A DNA stretch of 64,000 nucleotides from positions 53,359 to 117,358 of the forward strand of contig UQPF01000007.1 in NCBI GenBank assembly GCA_900542905.1, given 5' to 3'. The position numbers and the translations under genes are program-made. Shown here piece by piece: positions 8,272-16,467 of the stretch (within the stretch, counting starts at the first letter, position 1; every line of letters begins with the position of its first letter). Source of the DNA: an uncultured Collinsella sp. GTDB taxonomy: Bacteria > Actinomycetota > Coriobacteriia > Coriobacteriales > Coriobacteriaceae. The notes below the pieces were generated by a model, which saw only the letters and a program-made list of their open reading frames with translations, did no database searches and had not been told where the DNA came from.

Positions 8272-8538
8272 TTAGAACGAGAGGTTGTCGTCGGTGTTGG
8301 CGGCCTCGCCGTCGGCGAGCACGTCGTTGCCGTCGACGTCCTTGAGAAGCACCGAGACCTTCTGCTCGGCATCGGACAGGCGGGTGCGCAGGCTCTTGAG
8401 GAGCTCGACGCCGCGGGTATAGCTCTCGAGCGACTCCTCGAGCTCCATATCGCCCGACTCCAAGCTGCGAATGATGAGCTCCAGCTCCTGCGAGGCCTGC
8501 TTGTACGTAAGCTGCTCGACCGGGGTCTTCTCTGCCAT
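8272..8538 (-). CDS. xseB: Exodeoxyribonuclease VII small subunit
   Basis: An 88-residue helical subunit that binds several-fold to XseA to form exonuclease VII, a processive single-strand DNase. The family signature is seen as QELELIIRSLESGDMELEESLESYTRGVELLKS. The acidic C-terminal tail is disordered-looking. It follows xseA after 42 bp with GGAAA upstream, the usual xseA-xseB order. Confidence 0.95.
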   Translation of the reverse strand: MAEKTPVEQLTYKQASQELELIIRSLESGDMELEESLESYTRGVELLKSLRTRLSDAEQKVSVLLKDVDGNDVLADGEAANTDDNLSF

Positions 8539-8580
8539 ATCTGTTTCCTTTCCTAAAGGTTTATCGCTATGAAACGCGGT

Positions 8581-10032
8581 CTATTCGACCGTATCGACCG
8601 TTGCCGCCACGTTGCCGTCTGCCATGTGCACGCGAATGGCGTCGCCAGGCTTAAAGGTCTTGGCACTCGTAGCCACACCATCATCGCTGTACGCGATGGA
8701 ATAGCCGCGAGCAAGCACTTTGAGCGGCGACAGGGCATCGAGCGACGCTGCCGCACGGCTCAGGTCGGACGCTGGCTTGCTGAGCATCGTGCGTCCTTGA
8801 TGCTCTAGGCGGGAACTCGCAAGCGTGAGCGCATGGCGCTTACCATCGAGCCCCGAGGTGCTTGTAATCAGACGCTCGGGCAAGCGCTCAAAGTTGGAGC
8901 GGAATGTCCCGACCGAGCGTACTATGGCGCCCGACAGGCGATCGGCCGTCAGGGCAAGCTCCGATTCGCGACGCTCGACCATAAATGTGGGGTCGTTGAG
9001 GCACGGGCGACACGCAGCGGCATCGAGCGCATCACCCAAGCGAGCCGTATAGGTATCCCAGGCACGGCGACCGCGCTGATCAAGCATCTCCAGGTCGACC
9101 TGGGCCGACCCAATCATCGATGCCATCGCGGCACCCAGACGCTGATAGCGCGCCTCGAGCACATCGGCCAACTCCGTCATAGCCGGCGCCACCGATTCTG
9201 CCGCCGCCGTGGGCGTGGAGGCGCGTCGGTCGCTCACCATGTCGCAAATCGAGGTATCGGGCTCATGGCCAATGCCGGTCACCACGGGCACAGGACAAGC
9301 CGCCACCGCGCGGGCAAGCTCCTCGTCATTAAAGGTCATGAGGTCCTCAAAGGAGCCGCCGCCGCGCACCAGCAAAATACAGTCGGGCGCCGGCGTAATG
9401 GAAGCGGCGCGGCGCAAGCCATCAATGAGCTCGGCCGGCGCACCCTCGCCTTGAACCTTGGCGCCCACGCAGACAAGCTCGACGAGCGGGTTGCGACGGC
9501 GCAGCGTACGCTTGACGTCGTCGATTACCGCACCGGAAAGCGAGGTGACGACCGCCACGCGTGAGCAAAACACCGGGATGCGGCGTTTGCGGGACTCGTC
9601 CATCAGTCCCTCGCGGCGTAGCTTTTCGGCCAACTGCGCCACCTGTTGACGCAGCAGACCCTCCCCCGCCAGCGAAAACGAGCGAGCGACAAAGCTCATG
9701 CGGCCCGTGGCCTTATAGAGATTGAAGCTGCCCTTAAAGCTCACCTGCATGCCGTCACGCAGATCGAAGGTACGCTTGAGATAGGCGCCCTTCCAGATGA
9801 TGCAGTCGACGGCGGCCGAGTCGTCTTTAATCTGGAAGTAGCAGTGGCCGCTTCGGGCATTGGGACCACGGAAACCCGTGACCTCGCCCAGGACACTCAG
9901 CTGCGGAATGGCATCGAGCGCACCGGCGGCGATCTCTACCGCCTGGCTCACGCTGAGCTCCTTACGCTCCTGCTCGTCCGAACCGTCGAACTCGGCGGAA
10001 ACGGCATTGCCGGTTAGATTCCAGCCTGCCAC
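8581..10032 (-). CDS. xseA: Exodeoxyribonuclease VII large subunit
   Basis: The catalytic subunit of exonuclease VII, 483 residues. It has an N-terminal OB fold (LSVLGEVTGFRG, then HCYFQIKDDSAAVDCIIWKG), a catalytic core with RGGGSFEDLMTFNDEELARA and TGIGHEPDTSICDMVSDRRASTPTAAAE, and a long helical C-terminal half that binds XseB. I chose the GTG at 10032 rather than upstream ATGs because AGGAGG lies 4 bases before it. The C-terminal motif VLARGYSIAY is intact. The neighbouring order xseA-xseB supports the call. Confidence 0.95.
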   Translation of the reverse strand: MAGWNLTGNAVSAEFDGSDEQERKELSVSQAVEIAAGALDAIPQLSVLGEVTGFRGPNARSGHCYFQIKDDSAAVDCIIWKGAYLKRTFDLRDGMQVSFKGSFNLYKATGRMSFVARSFSLAGEGLLRQQVAQLAEKLRREGLMDESRKRRIPVFCSRVAVVTSLSGAVIDDVKRTLRRRNPLVELVCVGAKVQGEGAPAELIDGLRRAASITPAPDCILLVRGGGSFEDLMTFNDEELARAVAACPVPVVTGIGHEPDTSICDMVSDRRASTPTAAAESVAPAMTELADVLEARYQRLGAAMASMIGSAQVDLEMLDQRGRRAWDTYTARLGDALDAAACRPCLNDPTFMVERRESELALTADRLSGAIVRSVGTFRSNFERLPERLITSTSGLDGKRHALTLASSRLEHQGRTMLSKPASDLSRAAASLDALSPLKVLARGYSIAYSDDGVATSAKTFKPGDAIRVHMADGNVAATVDTVE

Positions 10033-10101
10033 GCAGCCTCCTTTCGTCATCGTGCACAAGGGCTTCGGCCCTGCGCAAATTCAAGTCCAACACATAGTAC
10101 A

Positions 10102-10131
10102 GCGCCGCGAGGACACGAATCCCCGCGGCGC
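10102..10131 (-). terminator. GC-rich hairpin after the metallopeptidase gene
   Basis: GCGCCGCG pairs perfectly with CGCGGCGC across a 14-base loop. It lies between the metallopeptidase stop and the xseA start; no T run follows, so it may slow or process rather than end the transcript. Confidence 0.35.
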
Positions 10132-10147
10132 CTGCCTGTCCCATTTG

Positions 10148-10852
10148 TTATCGGTTGGAGTTTCTGTTGTATCGAGCCATAAGATAGAGCAGCTGAATAA
10201 TCGAGGTGAGCGCCGCAGCCACATAGGTAAGCGCGGCGGCCGTCAGCACCTTCTTGGCACCGTTGACCTGCTGGGAGCTCATACCCGACTGCTCAATATA
10301 CGCCACGGCGCGCCGACTAGCATCAATCTCGACAGGCAACGTAACGAGTTGGAACAGCACACTAAACGAGAAGAAGATCAACGCGAGGGTCGTGAGCCCG
10401 GCAATGTTCATAAACAGGCCCAAGAGTAACACGATGGTCCAGGTGTTCTGGGTAAAGTTGACGACCGGCACGAGGGCGGTGCGTACCTTCATCATGGCAT
10501 AGCCGCTTTGACGCTGCGCGGCATGGCCTGCCTCGTGACAAGCGACAGCAACGCTTGCGACCGAGCCGCCCGAACGGTTGGAATCCGACAGATACAGGTT
10601 ATTGTCCTGCGGGTTGTAGTGGTCGGTGAGCTCACCGGCGACGCCCTTGATACCCACGGCGTTGCAACCGTTGGCGTCGAGCATGCGGCGAGCGACCGTG
10701 GCACCCGTGTCGCCGTCCGAGCGAACCTTGGACCACGTCTTGTACGTCGAATTGATATAGCTCTGCGCAGCAAGGCCAAGCACCGTGCAGACAAGAACAA
10801 CCAGCAGGTACAGCGGGTCGATGCCAAAGCCATATCCATAGTAATAGGGCAT
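10148..10852 (-). CDS. Membrane zinc metallopeptidase, YugP family
   Basis: A 234-residue integral membrane protein with a Tyr/Gly-rich start (MPYYYGYGFG), an N-terminal helix at about 13-30, the zinc motif CHEAGHAAQ near residue 108 and two to three C-terminal helices. The family (DUF/peptidase of the YugP type) usually has 220-230 residues and an HEAGH motif followed by a downstream acidic ligand. Its substrate is unknown. GGAGG precedes the ATG. It lies between rnd and xseA in a minus-strand run. Confidence 0.88.
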   Translation of the reverse strand: MPYYYGYGFGIDPLYLLVVLVCTVLGLAAQSYINSTYKTWSKVRSDGDTGATVARRMLDANGCNAVGIKGVAGELTDHYNPQDNNLYLSDSNRSGGSVASVAVACHEAGHAAQRQSGYAMMKVRTALVPVVNFTQNTWTIVLLLGLFMNIAGLTTLALIFFSFSVLFQLVTLPVEIDASRRAVAYIEQSGMSSQQVNGAKKVLTAAALTYVAAALTSIIQLLYLMARYNRNSNR

Positions 10853-10916
10853 GCGAATTCCTCCAAATCGAGTTACACGTTGGAGGCATTCTACCCACTC
10901 AGCAGACTAGGCTTCC

Positions 10917-12050
10917 CTATAACAACTCAATCTTTCCGTCCTTCACGGTGAGCCCCATATTGCCGGAAAGCAGATCGTCCAGGCGCGAACCCACAAGCTC
11001 AAAACGCCAGCCTTCGCGCAGGGGGCTTTGCTCAGGATGCTCGATGTAATCGGCCAGGTCATCGCGCGAGGCAATGACCGAGGTCGCCACCCCCGAGCGC
11101 TCGGCAACCAGGCGGATGAGCGCATACATCAGGTCCGTCACGCTCTCCAGCTCCGGCGAGATCTGACGGTGTCCGCGCACCATGAGCGGCAGGCGATCGT
11201 GCGGGCAGCTCGCGCCGCGCTTGATGGCCATGAGCGCACCGTCCACGTCGCGCTCCCCCAGCTGGTCGGTACCGCGAATGCTACGGAACTCCTCAACGCG
11301 GACGGGATTGCGCTTAACGAGCGCAAGCAGCGTGTCGTCGGACATGACCCACTTGCGCGGGATGTTACGGCGCTCGGCGCGGTCCTCGCGCCAGGCGGCG
11401 AGCTCGCGCGCGATACCCAGCTGGTGACGGCTGCACGAATTGATGCGCTTGACCTTGCGGAACGCCTCGTGGCGATCGGCGCGATAGTGCGACTCGTCAG
11501 CCAGCGGGCGCAACTCGTCGAGTACCCAGTCCACGCGGCCCAGCTCGCGCAGACGGCTCATCATCTCGGTATAGGCGACGATCAGGTACTTGACGTCATC
11601 GATCGCGTACTCGATCTGTTTGTCGGTCAGCGGGCGACGCGACCAGTCGGTCAGCGACTCGGTCTTGGGCAGCGAGACGCCGCAAAACGTCTGCACGAGC
11701 GCGCCGTAGGAAATCTGCTGGCGTTCGCCCAAAAAGGCGGCGGCCACCTGCGTGTCAAAAATCGGACGCGGCAGCACGCCCACGGTATGGAGCATAACCT
11801 CCATATCCTGCGAGCAGGCGTGGAAGACTTTGGTCACGCTCTCGTCGGCCATAAGCTCGGCCAGCGGCGACAGGTCGTCGATCACCAGGGGGTCGACCGC
11901 GACGCTCTCGGCAGGGGTGGCAATCTGGACCAGGCACAGGCGCGGATGGAACGTGCGCTCGCGCAAAAACTCGGTATCGACGGCAATCGCGTCAAACTCA
12001 CGGGCGCGCTGACAAAAGTCGAGTAGAGCCTGATGTGTGGAAATGTACAT
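10917..12050 (-). CDS. rnd: Ribonuclease D
   Basis: A DEDD-family 3'-5' exoribonuclease that trims tRNA and other stable RNA 3' ends. Catalytic motifs are AVDTEFLRE (DxE), KVFHACSQDMEVM, and IDDVKYLIVAYTEMM with the final Asp and Tyr. An HRDC domain follows (about residues 200-280, LAAWREDRAERRNIPRKWVMSDD). The ATG at 12050 gives the standard start just before the first beta strand; an in-frame start 36 bases upstream is possible, and neither has a strong ribosome site. Confidence 0.9.
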   Translation of the reverse strand: MYISTHQALLDFCQRAREFDAIAVDTEFLRERTFHPRLCLVQIATPAESVAVDPLVIDDLSPLAELMADESVTKVFHACSQDMEVMLHTVGVLPRPIFDTQVAAAFLGERQQISYGALVQTFCGVSLPKTESLTDWSRRPLTDKQIEYAIDDVKYLIVAYTEMMSRLRELGRVDWVLDELRPLADESHYRADRHEAFRKVKRINSCSRHQLGIARELAAWREDRAERRNIPRKWVMSDDTLLALVKRNPVRVEEFRSIRGTDQLGERDVDGALMAIKRGASCPHDRLPLMVRGHRQISPELESVTDLMYALIRLVAERSGVATSVIASRDDLADYIEHPEQSPLREGWRFELVGSRLDDLLSGNMGLTVKDGKIELL

Positions 12051-12148
12051 ATCAACCCATCGAATAAGGTTAGGCCCGAAAAACACGGGTAGGATATCGG
12101 CATTGCCTTACAACTATACTCGGTTAGTCACAGAACGGGAACGTAAGT

Positions 12149-13066
12149 ATGCGCTGCCTTATCATCCACAACCCGGCATCGGGCCCCAGCTCAGATGAAA
12201 TCTACGCATTCACGCACGCCCTCGCGCAGGGCGGCGACGAGGTCGTGATGCGTTTTATCGGCGATGGCATGGAACCCGAAGACGCCGTGGCAGACGTGCG
12301 CGAGTTTGATCGCGTGGTGATTTCGGGCGGCGACGGCACCGTCTCCAACGTACTCGACCAAATGCGCGGATGCGGCGTCCCCACGCTCGTCTTCCCCTCC
12401 GGCACAGCCTGCCTGTTCTTTAACAACATCGGTAATGCCCCCGAGGCAGCGGCACTTGCCAAGGCCTGCCGTGCCGGTCGCACGGTCAAAGTGGACATGG
12501 GCGAGCTCTTTTGGCTCGACGAGAACGGCAACGAAAAGCGCCACGGCTTTATCATCATCGCCGGCTCGGGCTTCGACGCCGAGATTATGATGAAGGCCGC
12601 CCCTACCAAAAACGACATCGGCGAGATCGCCTACTTCCTCTCCGCGCTCGCCACGCCCAACCCCACGGTGGCGCACTTTACGATTGAGCACGACGGCATT
12701 GTCGAGGAGCTCGATGGCATCTGCTGCATGGCCGGCAACACCTCGGTCATCCAAAACGACATCAACCTGTTCCCCAACTGCCGCATGAACGACGGCATGG
12801 TCGACATTGCGGTCATCGAACCCGTGCGCACCGTGCAGCTGCTGCCTACCGTGATCACCGCTGCGCTTGACCCCGCCGGCAAGGTACTCGGGCGCCCACA
12901 GTTCAAGATCATCCAGACCAAGGAAGCCAAGATCACCTGCACCCCGTCACTGGGCATGCAGTTCGATGGCGAGATTATCTCCAGCAATTCGGGCGTCTTT
13001 GGAGCCCGCGCGCTTCCGCAATGCCTCGACCTCATCGTCGACGAATTCTCCCCGCTCGGAAAATAG
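12149..13066 (+). CDS. Diacylglycerol kinase-family lipid kinase
   Basis: A 305-residue protein of the DagK/YegS family that phosphorylates diacylglycerol or a related lipid at the membrane. The N-terminus RCLIIHNPASG contains the conserved NPxSG. The nucleotide motif VVISGGDGTVSNVLDQ lies at about residues 58-73, and GSGFDAEIM and the C-terminal MQFDGEI are also typical. It is divergent from rnd and followed after 9 bp by a tiny membrane-peptide gene. The exact lipid is uncertain. Confidence 0.88.
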   Translation: MRCLIIHNPASGPSSDEIYAFTHALAQGGDEVVMRFIGDGMEPEDAVADVREFDRVVISGGDGTVSNVLDQMRGCGVPTLVFPSGTACLFFNNIGNAPEAAALAKACRAGRTVKVDMGELFWLDENGNEKRHGFIIIAGSGFDAEIMMKAAPTKNDIGEIAYFLSALATPNPTVAHFTIEHDGIVEELDGICCMAGNTSVIQNDINLFPNCRMNDGMVDIAVIEPVRTVQLLPTVITAALDPAGKVLGRPQFKIIQTKEAKITCTPSLGMQFDGEIISSNSGVFGARALPQCLDLIVDEFSPLGK

Positions 13067-13075
13067 GAGGACCCT

Positions 13076-13168
13076 ATGAACGACAATCCCCTGATCGGCT
13101 TTATTGTCATCGTCTTGGCCATGCTCGTCGGTTACGCCATCAACGTGATTCACCGCCGAAAGAAGTAA
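13076..13168 (+). CDS. Small single-pass membrane protein, 30 residues
   Basis: A tiny frame downstream of the lipid kinase with a strong ribosome site (AGGAGG, 6 bases before ATG) and a complete hydrophobic segment, LIGFIVIVLAMLVGYAINVI, closed by the basic anchor HRRKK. It is followed by a perfect terminator, so it is the last gene of a two-gene operon. The function is unknown. The strong Shine-Dalgarno sequence and topology argue that it is translated. Confidence 0.7.
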   Translation: MNDNPLIGFIVIVLAMLVGYAINVIHRRKK

Positions 13169-13201
13169 ATCCACATTGGTATGATATTCATCCAGTTATC
13201 G

Positions 13202-13251
13202 ACTCTCCCGCTGTTTATGCAAATCCTAAACAGCGGGAGAGTTTTCTTTTT
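13202..13251 (+). terminator. Intrinsic terminator after the lipid kinase operon
   Basis: A perfect 16-bp stem (13202-13217 with 13227-13242, ends ACTCTCCCGC / GCGGGAGAGT) followed by TTTTCTTTTT. One of the strongest terminators in the window. Confidence 0.95.
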
Positions 13252-13430
13252 GACCGCCGACTAATGCTTTATTCAGCTACAGTAAATGCAGGGTGCCTTT
13301 ATTTAACTAAAGCCATAAAATGAGTATTATTATCCGTTCATCGTATATTTCTTCACGCTCATCGAGCAAAGGCTGTTGTCGAGTGAATACTCTTTACACT
13401 TCCTTTAGGCTAGTAGATGTATTTATTAGC

Positions 13431-13460
13431 TGAAACTCCGTACGGTTTCGCGGGGTTTCA
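13431..13460 (+). other. Leader hairpin before the C69 peptidase gene
   Basis: TGAAACTCCG pairs with CGGGGTTTCA with one mismatch, 16 bp ahead of the ATG and just upstream of its ribosome site. It may modulate translation. The remaining 13252-13430 gap is AT-rich and presumably holds the promoter, but I see no clear -35/-10 pair. Confidence 0.35.
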
Positions 13461-13476
13461 ACAGTTGGGAGGGATT

Positions 13477-15273
13477 ATGAGGTTTACTCATCCTGTCAAC
13501 ACGCTCAAGAAGCTCGGCTGCGGCCTTGCGTTTGGAGCAGCGGCTATCATGGCCATGCCGACTTCGGCACTCGCCTGCACCCAGATCTACATGGGCAGCA
13601 AGCTCACGGCAGACGGCAACACGTACTACGGCCGTTCCGAGGACTTCGGTCCGCGCTACATCAAGCACTTTGGCATTGAGCCCGCACACAAGGACGGCAA
13701 CGAGTACACCTCGGTCGAGTCCGGTTTTGAGTACAAGTCCAAGGGCGCAACCTACCGCTACACCTTCGTTCGCGACAACCCCTCGCAGTGGGAAGATCGC
13801 TACGACGCATATTCCGAGGCAGGCATCAACGAGAAGGGTGTCTCCTGCTCTGCCACGTTGAGCACCTCCTATAACGAGAAGGCCGAAGAGGCCGACCCCA
13901 TCACCGAGGAGACTGGCATTGGCGAATACAACTACGCCAGCGTCATTCTGGGCGAGAGTGCCACGGCCCGCGAGGGTGTCGAGCTCCTCGGCAGCCTGAT
14001 TGACGAGCAGGGCGTCTGCTCCAACGACCAGATCATCATTGCCGACAACAACGAGACCTGGTTGTTTGCAGCGCTTTCCGGCCATCAGTGGATCGCCATG
14101 AGGCTCACTGACGATATCGCCTCGCTCAACCCCAACATCGGCAACCTCACCTATGACGTCGACCTCGACGACACCGAGAACTGTCTCCACTCCGAGGGCA
14201 TCGAGTCTATGCCTAAGGAGAAGGGCTTTGCCGAGTACACCGACGGCAAGTTCGACGTCGCCAAGACCTACGGCGAGGAGATTGGCGAGGCCGGCATGCA
14301 CCAGTGGTCGCGCTATATCCAGGGCCGCGATTACTTCATGGCTCCGCTTGCTGAGGGCACCGACTACGAGATCGTCAAGGACGAGCGCGAAGACGCTCGC
14401 GCGACGACCGGCGCCCTGGTCCACGAAATGCAGCCGCTGTTCTTTACGCCCGGCAAGTCCGACTGGAACACCTTTGAGATGATTCGTTCCTTCGCCGCTC
14501 GCGGCGAGAATGTCGCCGGCCTCAACGCCAACACCGACGGCGCGTATGCCATCGGCTCCAACCGCAACACCGAAATCCACACCTTCCAGATCCGTCACGG
14601 CATGGACCCCGAGATCGCGACCATCCAGTGGGAGATGCTCTCCAACGCCGAGTTCTCCGTCGCTATCCCCCTCTATTCCGCACTGCTCACCGAGGTCAGC
14701 CCCTACTTCAGCGATCAGGATGTCTCCTTCGATCACTGCGAAGAGGAAGACGTCGTGAACAACGAGGAGCCCAAGAACTCCATCAACTACGTCCTCATGG
14801 ACATCAACACGCTCGCCTATGAGAACCGCGACCACTGCGCCACCGGCGTCCGCGCCTATCTCGACGCCCTGCAGAAGGAGCTCATCGAGCAGAACCTGAC
14901 CGTCGACGAGGCCATGCAGGCCGAAGAAGGCACCGAAGCCCGCACCGCCCTGGCCAACAAGGCCGGCAAGGCTGCAACCAAGAACACCTATGTTAAGTGC
15001 AAGGCCATGCTCGAGGAGATGCGCGACTACCTCCAGGAGGGCGATTTCTCCGAGGAGTTCGTCCCGAGTGACTACGATGCTGACAACGACTGCCTGGTCG
15101 AGTCCATCACCTACGCCGACGAGGCCCTTTCCGATGAGGACGTGGCCGAGCCCGAGGCCGAAGAGGCAACCGAGGAGAAGTCCGAGGGCAACAACATGGC
15201 CGCCATGGCCGTTGGCGCCGTCGTCATCATCGGTGTCTGCGCCTACGTGATCTATCGTCGCAAGAAGGCCTAA
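13477..15273 (+). CDS. Exported C69-family dipeptidase with C-terminal anchor
   Basis: A 598-residue N-terminal-nucleophile peptidase related to Lactobacillus PepD. After a signal peptide (LGCGLAFGAAAIMAMPTS) the sequence ALA|CTQIYMG places a Signal peptidase I site directly before Cys34, the predicted nucleophile. YYGRSEDFG, GINEKGVSCSATLS, ADNNETWLFAALSG and AIGSNRNTEIHTFQIR are typical family segments. The end has an acidic stretch, one transmembrane helix (MAVGAVVIIGVCAYVIY) and RRKKA, so the enzyme is held on the outside of the membrane. The ATG at 13477 is preceded by GGGAGGG; the longer frame lacks a ribosome site. It probably digests dipeptides for an asaccharolytic energy supply. Confidence 0.88.
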   Translation: MRFTHPVNTLKKLGCGLAFGAAAIMAMPTSALACTQIYMGSKLTADGNTYYGRSEDFGPRYIKHFGIEPAHKDGNEYTSVESGFEYKSKGATYRYTFVRDNPSQWEDRYDAYSEAGINEKGVSCSATLSTSYNEKAEEADPITEETGIGEYNYASVILGESATAREGVELLGSLIDEQGVCSNDQIIIADNNETWLFAALSGHQWIAMRLTDDIASLNPNIGNLTYDVDLDDTENCLHSEGIESMPKEKGFAEYTDGKFDVAKTYGEEIGEAGMHQWSRYIQGRDYFMAPLAEGTDYEIVKDEREDARATTGALVHEMQPLFFTPGKSDWNTFEMIRSFAARGENVAGLNANTDGAYAIGSNRNTEIHTFQIRHGMDPEIATIQWEMLSNAEFSVAIPLYSALLTEVSPYFSDQDVSFDHCEEEDVVNNEEPKNSINYVLMDINTLAYENRDHCATGVRAYLDALQKELIEQNLTVDEAMQAEEGTEARTALANKAGKAATKNTYVKCKAMLEEMRDYLQEGDFSEEFVPSDYDADNDCLVESITYADEALSDEDVAEPEAEEATEEKSEGNNMAAMAVGAVVIIGVCAYVIYRRKKA

Positions 15274-15291
15274 GAACCCCACACCTTAAGG

Positions 15292-15319
15292 CGCGGGCGG
15301 GATGGCCAAGGTCGCCCGC
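15292..15319 (+). terminator. GC hairpin after the C69 gene
   Basis: GCGGGCG pairs with CGCCCGC around a 14-base loop shortly after the stop codon. There is no T run, so termination is only possible, not clear. Confidence 0.35.
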
Positions 15320-15397
15320 CCGCCCAGCCGCCCATTCGACCGGCGGGAAACGTCGCCGAAATCTTTTCAAAAAAGATTCCCTGCACACACTTCACTG

Positions 15398-15406
15398 TGC
15401 TATAGT
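15398..15406 (+). promoter_or_regulatory. Extended -10 promoter of the tryptophan-leader operon
   Basis: TGCTATAGT is an extended -10 element (TGn plus TATAGT). It lies 59 bp upstream of the leader peptide. No good -35 box is seen at the right distance, which is typical when the TGn extension is present. Confidence 0.55.
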
Positions 15407-15464
15407 GCAGCGCAACAGCAACGAGGTGCGACCGCGCCACGGTATCACGAAAGGAGCCACCAAC

Positions 15465-15533
15465 ATGAAGAACACGATGACGTCTCTCAACAACTGGTGG
15501 TGGCGTGATGCGAATACGATCGGTCGACAGTGA
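15465..15533 (+). CDS. Tryptophan attenuator leader peptide, 22 residues
   Basis: A short frame with AAGGAG 8 bases before its ATG. The middle reads SLNNWWWRDA, with three consecutive TGG codons at 15495-15503. It ends at TGA 15531, 37 bases before a UUCG-capped terminator. Runs of Trp codons in a tiny frame ahead of a terminator are the hallmark of ribosome-mediated attenuation as in trp operon leaders. The peptide itself probably has no function; its translation senses charged tRNA-Trp and sets expression of the ECF transporter downstream. Confidence 0.85.
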   Translation: MKNTMTSLNNWWWRDANTIGRQ

Positions 15534-15601
15534 GTCCCTCACGCCTGTTTTTGCGCTCTAGGTGATTGGAAGGCCTCCGGTTTCGACCGGGGGCCTTTTT
15601 C
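15502..15601 (+). promoter_or_regulatory. Transcription attenuator with terminator, Trp-responsive
   Basis: The terminator is a stem of about 12 bp at 15570-15597 (AGGCCTCCGGT / ACCGGGGGCCT, UUCG loop) followed by T5. Two competing upstream pairings are visible. GGCGTGA at 15502-15508, overlapping the last Trp codon, pairs exactly with TCACGCC at 15539-15545. CGGTCGA at 15521-15527 pairs exactly with TCGACCG at 15583-15589, which is the 3' half of the terminator. I infer that a ribosome stalled at the Trp codons leaves 15521-15527 free to break the terminator, while one reaching the stop codon covers it. Confidence 0.75.
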
Positions 15602-15679
15602 TATCTCGAGCCCGATCGCATTCGCATCACGCGCCTCCGTTTTTCTCTTACACTCCCCCATTTCGAAAGGACTTTCACC

Positions 15680-16255
15680 ATGTCTCAGAACACCATCGCC
15701 ACCGCCCAGCCCCGCACCGTCCAGACCGCTGACCGCGGTAAACTCGATATCCGCGCTCTTGTCCTGCTCGCCATCCTGCTTGCCGCCGGCTTCATCCTCA
15801 ACTTCACCGTCGGCAAGGCAATCTCGGGCATCTCGGGCGGTATGATCAGCCCCGAGTTCATCATCTCGGCCTTCTGTCTCACCATCCTGGTCGTTCGTCC
15901 CAACATTGGTCAGGCGCTCGTCATTGGTCTCATCTCGGCGGCCGTGATCCAGATCACTACCACCTCGCCGTTTGTCGATTTTGCCGCCGAGGGCATCGCC
16001 GCCATGCTCATGGCCGTCATTGTCAACGCTGCCGCCAAGGACGGCCAGGTTAAGCCTGTCGTCGCCATCGTCGCAACATTCGTGACCACCTTTGTCTCGG
16101 GCGTCATCTTCATGGTCATCAAGATGGCCATGCTCGGCGTGGTGGGCGAGCTCGCCGCAGCCATGCTGCCCGTCGTCGCCATGACCGCCGTATTTAACGC
16201 CATTCTGGTCGGCGCCCTCTACCTGCCCATCCAGAAGGCCCTGAAGCTCAACTAA
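15680..16255 (+). CDS. ECF transporter substrate-binding (S) component, TrpP-like
   Basis: A 191-residue membrane protein with five to six helices starting at about residue 27 (ALVLLAILLAAGFILNF). GGMISPEFIISAFCLTILV and QITTTSPFVDFAAEG match the layout of the tryptophan transporter TrpP of Bacillus, with its PDMM and TT-x-P segments. I chose the ATG at 15680 because GAAAGGA lies upstream; the longer frame would run back into the attenuator. Position behind a Trp-codon attenuator and ahead of fused ECF ATPases and an ECF T subunit supports tryptophan, or a close precursor, as the substrate. Confidence 0.85.
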   Translation: MSQNTIATAQPRTVQTADRGKLDIRALVLLAILLAAGFILNFTVGKAISGISGGMISPEFIISAFCLTILVVRPNIGQALVIGLISAAVIQITTTSPFVDFAAEGIAAMLMAVIVNAAAKDGQVKPVVAIVATFVTTFVSGVIFMVIKMAMLGVVGELAAAMLPVVAMTAVFNAILVGALYLPIQKALKLN

Positions 16256-16261
16256 CCCGCT

Positions 16262-16362
16262 CGGCTTTACGAGCCACCCCATCTTGGCGTTCATTCGTCG
16301 CTCGCATACCCAAGTACGCTTCGCTCCTCTTTCGCGCCAACCTGGGGCACCTCGTAAAGCCG
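16262..16362. repeat. Long-stem repeat, conserved-loop family, copy 1
   Basis: Outer arms CGGCTTTACGAG (16262-16273) and CTCGTAAAGCCG (16351-16362) are exact complements; the stem continues less perfectly through CCCCATCTTGGCG / CGCCAACCTGGGG. The 45-base loop (16290-16334) contains TCGCTCGCATACCCAAG and TACGCTTCGCTCCTCTTTC and is shared with a second element at 32805-32847, whose stems are unrelated in sequence. Confidence 0.75.
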
Positions 16363-16407
16363 TATCCGTGCTTCACCACCAAAGACTGTCCCAAACAACG
16401 AGCTTTT

Positions 16408-16447
16408 GGGGACGTTCTTAAACGACTAGTCATGTAAGAACGTCCCC
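16408..16447 (+). other. Hairpin between the S component and the ECF ATPase gene
   Basis: A perfect 13-bp stem (GGGGACGTTCTTA / TAAGAACGTCCCC) with a 14-base loop, ending 20 bp before the ecfA start. No T run. It may set the ratio of S component to ATPase, or be a mobile hairpin repeat. Confidence 0.6.
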
Positions 16448-16467
16448 AATGATTATGAAAGGTATCC

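Noticed and set aside
13567..13579. Lipobox in the C69 peptidase (ALAC)
   Set aside because: The -3 residue is Ala and -2 Leu, which fits a signal peptidase I AxA site, and the Cys is needed as the family nucleophile.
13426..15282. 618-codon minus-strand frame opposite the C69 peptidase
   Set aside because: Mirror frame caused by codon bias; no ribosome site and no recognisable fold.
15361..15601. T-box riboswitch for tryptophan
   Set aside because: No T-box consensus or specifier stem-loop; a translated leader with three Trp codons explains the region.
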